A stretch of DNA of 64,000 nucleotides from Mytilus edulis. Its lineage: Eukaryota; Mollusca; Bivalvia; Mytilida; Mytilidae. The notes beneath the pieces are model-generated. The model searched no databases, was not told where the DNA came from, and saw only the letters and a program-made list of their open reading frames with translations. Shown in pieces: positions 59,764 to 64,000 of this stretch. Both the position numbers and the translations under genes were made by a program. Numbering within the stretch: the stretch's first letter is position 1; each line of letters begins with the position of its first letter. The stretch is taken from positions 30,603,386-30,667,385 of the forward strand of contig NC_092348.1 of the NCBI RefSeq assembly GCF_963676685.1. The letters run 5' to 3'.

Positions 59764-60576
59764 AACCCTCAAATCCAAGCTCCCGTGGTTTCGTCCAAAC
59801 CAAAACTGGTGAGAGATACAAAGGCTACAGCAGAGATAAAGAAGATAGAAAGAGAGGATTTACAAATATTCAGTATACTTTGTACTAAAGATAACAAGAT
59901 TCTATTATGCAACTGTAAAGGACAAGAGCTGTTGGTTTGTAATGATAGAGGAAACTACTTACAAATATGTAAACTTCTTGGAAATCCGTGGGAAATTACG
60001 AGTATTCCAGACTCAAATACTTCAGTCGTTACATTGAGGAAGATGAACTATTTACAATTGATAAAGACAGGCTCCAATTGCATTAAAGGCGGTAGGTTAT
60101 TGAATATCAACGAGCCGTGTTATGGTGTCGCTGCATCTAAAGAGAATATTTTCATTGGTGGAGAGGGAAAAGTTTTAGAAGTCAACATGGAAGGTAGTCG
60201 TGTTAATACATTTAAAGTAGGGATTGGAGTGCTTCACTATCTACATATGGATGCGAATAATAGACTTTACTGTTCTGACACTTCGTATAACAATATTTAC
60301 TGTATAAGTATTAACGGCACCGCAATATTTTGCATAGATAACTTAAGTGTTGCCCCAGTTAGCATGGCAACAGATTTTCATAGAAATATTCATGTTGTTG
60401 GGCTTGGATCTCACGATTTGCATCGTTTATCAACCGATGGGCAAACACGAGAACTGCTTTTAAACGAGAAAGATGGAATTGTCAAGACTTATGCACTCGC
60501 CTTTAATGTTGTTTGCAGTAAACTAGTCATTTCGAACAATGCAGGCACTGAATTGATATTTTATGATTTCAAATAA
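59764..60576 (+). pseudogene. Beta-propeller (NHL-like) C-terminal domain of the TRIM pseudogene
   Basis: About 271 codons without a stop, ending TAA 60574-60576. Repeating blade phrases are visible: ILCTKDNKILLCNCKGQELL, NMEGSRVNTFKVGIGVLHYL, MDANNRLYCSDTSYNNIYCI and LHRLSTDGQTRELLL. They fit the six-bladed propeller at the C-terminus of bivalve TRIM2/3/71-like proteins. There is no in-frame ATG at its start (first Met about 60043), so it is a continuation of the exon, not a separate gene. It is far better preserved than the N-terminal half. Confidence 0.8.
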
Positions 60577-61415
60577 ATATTATTAATGTTATAATTTTGT
60601 TTCAATTTCTACTCTAAAAAGGCACAATTGGGATAATTTGCTACGTTATAGCTAATTTCAGAGTATTGAAATTATATTATTTGATTGAGTTTTATCTTAA
60701 CATACAAGTTTTAAAAAGTTTCACAATCAACTTAGTTCTACCTTGATTAAAATTAGTGTAGAGTAGCACCAAAAAATATATACAGACACATTTTAAACAT
60801 TTGCTACTGATGAATTCTTACAAATTCAAGTGCCATAACAAACCAAAAAGAAAATCAGTAAAACGTATTAACTATTCAAGCCGTGAACAATGTAAGTACA
60901 TGTACCGTACCTTGTTCATAGTTTAGAAACATCATGTGACTACATATTTATGGCATGAAACATTTGCGTGGAGATATCGAGTTAAGACTAGAAAAAACAT
61001 TTCTAAAAAAACTAATTATTGAAGGTGGCAAATGTTCACATATTTGAGTCCACTCACAATATCACGGTGTTCATAAATCATTGTGGAATTTATAAGTTGT
61101 ACTTCATGTACATGTAGTAGTTAAATATTATCCCCATGTTATATAGAACTAAGCGTATTAAGGTAGCACAATACAAAGATGTTTGCATCCCCAATCAGAC
61201 AACTTTAAACTGATGTAATTCATTTCATCCTTCTTTATATTTTATAAATGAGGTACCAAAAGAAAGAAGAAAGATTAATTTTTCAAATTGTGAAAAATTC
61301 ATTATGACATAATTATTACATTATTAATTATTATGTAATTAGTTGCTATATCGTGATGTCCACACTTGAATGAATTTAGCGTCTTTGTTCTTGATAGCAT
61401 CCCAAAATATTTTAT
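60577..61415. other. No gene recognised
   Basis: AT-rich. AAGGTAGCACAATACAAAGA at 61159 resembles the start of a common mussel repeat. Confidence 0.45.
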
Positions 61416-61622
61416 AGATTCTTGAACAACACAGCTTGACCTCCACAACTGTGTCTCAGATTTCCAAAAACATCAATAGAACAAATTTTATACCCAATTG
61501 AATTTAGTGGTCTCTTATGAATTGATGTTGCAAACTTCATTGAAGATTATGAGAGAATGAAATGCAATAGGGAAAATCTGAGACACAGTTTTGGAGGTCA
61601 AACTGTGTTGTGTAAGAATCTT
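61416..61622. repeat. Inverted repeat with ~51-bp arms
   Basis: Left arm 61416-61467 (ACAACACAGCTTGACCTCCA) and right arm 61572-61622 (TGGAGGTCAAACTGTGTTGT) pair along their length with four or five mismatches, around a ~104-bp loop. MITE-like. Confidence 0.88.
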
Positions 61623-62110
61623 TACAAACCTGCTCGTGCATTTTTCATTGTTATTCAACGCAAATTTATTTTCTAAGATACCTGGGACGATCTTATTTCA
61701 CAAAAGATTTCTATTGTCTACTTATTGTACCTCGAACTTATTTACCCGATGTAGGTCTTTAAGTTGAGGTTCAACTCAATAAAAGTTAATCGGGCATGAC
61801 TAATTAGATACGCCCTCTTAAAATCAGGGGGTCCGAAATAGGATTGGGGAAAACACCCAGCAAAATACCTTAATTTACCATTTCAAGAATTTGTTTGATT
61901 GAAAGTGCTTTTGGTTGCTTAAATATCTTCGATCAATTATCAGGTGGTATTTTGTGGAAATAAATAACCTGTCCCGAACCGGGAGATGTTGGCTGCAATA
62001 GGGAATTAATGTATAAAAAAAAGTCCATATCTCATTTACTTATAATGGCCGTTATTGTTTGTAAATTCATGACGTTTTGTGTATGACATTCGTCTATCGT
62101 GGAGAAAAAC
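61623..62110. other. No gene recognised
   Basis: Spacer between the inverted repeat and the next element; nothing supportable. Confidence 0.45.
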
Positions 62111-63370
62111 AAGAGGCTTTCAAGAGCCTGAAGCGCTCACCTTAAATTTTTTGCTTAAATCTTCCATGAATGATTATTTTGAGTTTTCAATTTATATAAA
62201 TGGTTCTTCGATTCTGTCATAACTTCTTCAAAAGCAAAAACAAGAGTGGACACACTGAAATGTCTCGTTTGTCTCGTGTTCATAATATAATTTATGATGA
62301 AAGTATAAAAAAACATTGTATACCGCAAGCATTACATTATTGCTGTTTACAGTTTATCTTAATCTATAATAATATTCAAGATAGTAACCAAAAACAGCAA
62401 AATTTCCTTAAAATTACCAATTCAGGGGCGGCAACCCAACAACGGGTTGTCCGATTCATCTGCAATTTTCAGGGCAGATAGATCTTGATCTGATAAACAA
62501 TTTTATCCCATGTCAGATTTGCTCTGAATGCTTTGGTTTGTGAGTTATAAGCTAAAAACTGCATTTTACCCCTATGTTCTTTTTTTAGCCATGGCGGCCA
62601 TCTTGGTTGGTAAGCCGGGTCACCGGACACAATTTTTAAACTACATACCCTAAAAATGATTTTGGCCATGTTTGGTTAAATTTGGCCCAGTAGTTTCAGA
62701 GGAGAAGATTTTTGTAAAAGATAACTAAGATTTACGGAAAATGGTTAAAAATTGACTATAAAGGGCCATAACTCCTAAAGGGGTCAATTGACCATTTCGG
62801 TCATGTTGACTTATTTGTAAATTTTACTTTGCTGAACATTTTTGCTGTTTACAGTTTATCTCTATCTATAATAATATTCATGATAATAACCAAAAACAGC
62901 AAAATTTCCTTAAAATTACCAATTCAGGGGCAGCAACCTAACAACGGGTTGTCCGATACATCTGAAAATTTCAGGGCAGATAGATCTTGACCTGATAAAC
63001 AATTTTACCCCGTCAGATTTGCTCTGAATTTGGTTTTTGAGTTATAAGCTAAAAACTGCATTTTACCCCTATGTTCTATTTTTAGCCATGGCGGCCATGT
63101 TTTTTTTTTATGAAATGGGAATTAATACACCAACTTTATTCTAGATACCCTAGGAATCAATCAGATGAAGTTTAGTTTGAATTGGTTCAGTAGTTTCAGA
63201 GGAGAAGATCTTTGAAATAGTTTACGACGACGACGAACGGACGACGACGACGGACGGACGACGACGACGACGGACGAACGGACGGATGACGACGGACGAA
63301 CGGACGGACGACGACGGACGCCAAGTGATGGCAAAAGCTCACATTTCCTTTTGGAAAGGTGAGCTGAAAA
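62111..63370 (+). mobile_element. Composite dispersed element with terminal hairpins and a duplicated ~500-bp core
   Basis: Starts CAAGAGGCTTTCAAGAGCCT (itself a small hairpin) then GCGCTCACCTT. It includes a second start-like module CAAGAGTGGACACACTGAAA at 62243, shared with the elements at 58389 and 15605. Two core copies follow (62341-62720 and 62843-63220, about 502 bp apart; both carry CAGCAAAATTTCCTTAAAAT and TTAGCCATGGCGGCCAT). Then come GACGACGGACG units (63222-63320) and a terminal hairpin AGCTCACATTTCC-TTTT-GGAAAGGTGAGCT (63336-63365). No transposase. Confidence 0.8.
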
Positions 63371-64000
63371 GGAAGGAGAGCTTTATAACTTTACGAGTTC
63401 CATCATTGTGGTTCAAATCTATTCTATTACGGCATACGTTTTACCTCTAGCGAACGCTCTGCCTTATTGTAAAAAGTGCAACTCTAAATTAGTAAACATT
63501 TGCTTCAATTTGATCCACTTTGAATCCAGTCGTGAATATGCATGACATATTTGCCACTGGACACAAAAGAGCAATAAATTATCAGCTTCATTTAGTGATT
63601 TATAAAAATGTGTCCTCAGTTGATTATAGTGTCAAACAGTTTTCCAATTTTTATATATTTCATTTTTATTTACATTTGAATTTTTATGCGTAAATCTTAG
63701 CATTTCTTCCATCATTTTTCTCTTTGCATTTAATCTTTTTTTTTTAATATTAAAAAAACGTTGTCGTAGTACACATCAGGGGTTATATTGTATAATTTCA
63801 AGCAAAACTAACAGGAGAGGGACTACATCAGAAAAACAATCTTCATTGAGTGGCAATAACTCATATATTGAAGCATACAATGACGGCTCCCTCGTCTAGG
63901 TGACAACATTTGCTGTTTGAAGTTTATTTATATCTCAGACTGGTATAATAGTTGTCATAAAAGGGGAAAAAATGATAAAAAAAGGTTGACAACAATTTAT
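63371..64000. other. No gene recognised to the window end
   Basis: AT-rich, T- and A-runs. Nothing supportable. Confidence 0.45.

Larger units (their letters stand above)
57841..60576 (+). pseudogene. TRIM-family pseudogene (B-boxes, coiled coil, beta-propeller), interrupted by an element
   Basis: ATG at 57841 directly follows a good acceptor (TTAATATTTCAG, 57826-57837). The N-terminus reads MASNS, then a stop at 57856-57858, then CGPCIRE. After a frameshift a partial B-box 1 reads CDDPFCYDCMTAH, with a stop at 57932-57934, and B-box 2 reads FCGHHDAVCCRRCMLETHNS (58049-58108) with a stop at 58142. The coiled coil (58243-58388, NLQALAKFKAQILDRIDELE) is split by a 1.08-kb insertion and resumes at 59471-59728 (SSIKEFTSNLESPL...SIGTIYQ). 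A further stop and frameshift precede a 271-codon open beta-propeller (59764-60576). No RING is seen, as in many bivalve TRIMs. Intact relatives would be cytoplasmic ubiquitin-ligase-like or immune-signalling proteins. This copy cannot make a full protein. Confidence 0.88.

Overview
The window looks like AT-rich nuclear DNA of a marine bivalve, most likely a mussel (Mytilidae). The evidence is spliced exons with GT/AG borders, decayed LINEs with molluscan-style C-terminal zinc knuckles, a Gmr1-type Ty3/gypsy element, and several dispersed repeats I recognise as common in mussel sequence. Most of the 64 kb is repeats. There is no rRNA, no convincing tRNA and no CRISPR, and position 42544-42643 is a 100-N assembly gap.

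Layout. 1-4111 is a satellite with a 528-bp higher-order unit made of three ~176-bp monomers. 4112-20550 is intergenic DNA holding three LINE tails (5330, 11313, 14034), a long-inverted-repeat (foldback) element at 8820-10503, a ~148-bp-core tandem element at 14985-15605 and an array of TTCCCATGGGAA palindromes at 17821-18165. 20556-26630 is a complete, young LTR retrotransposon with a 4-bp target-site duplication. It has the order gag-protease-integrase-RT-RNase H, a primer site matching proline tRNA, and heat-shock-element-like sites just upstream of a TATA box in both LTRs. Its pol frame is broken by two stops.

29758-37560 is the best gene: a three-exon secreted C-type lectin of 160 residues. 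Its 6.8-kb first intron contains a ~3.7-kb inverted repeat built of minisatellites. A second large foldback with nested hairpin elements follows at 37881-42257. A decayed minus-strand LINE (ORF1-like, endonuclease, RT) lies around the N gap up to ~46090.

49924-50333 is a terminal exon of a single-pass membrane protein with its own poly(A) signal. 57841-60576 is a TRIM-family pseudogene (B-boxes, coiled coil, beta-propeller). It is interrupted inside the coiled coil by a 1.08-kb tandem-core element whose removal rejoins the reading frame. The window ends with another composite element (62111-63370) with a terminal hairpin.

The genes do not form a pathway. Two of the host genes, the lectin and the TRIM protein, belong to families expanded in bivalve innate immunity, and both sit among transposons, one already destroyed by an insertion. 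All family names rest on reading motifs by eye; no database search was run.
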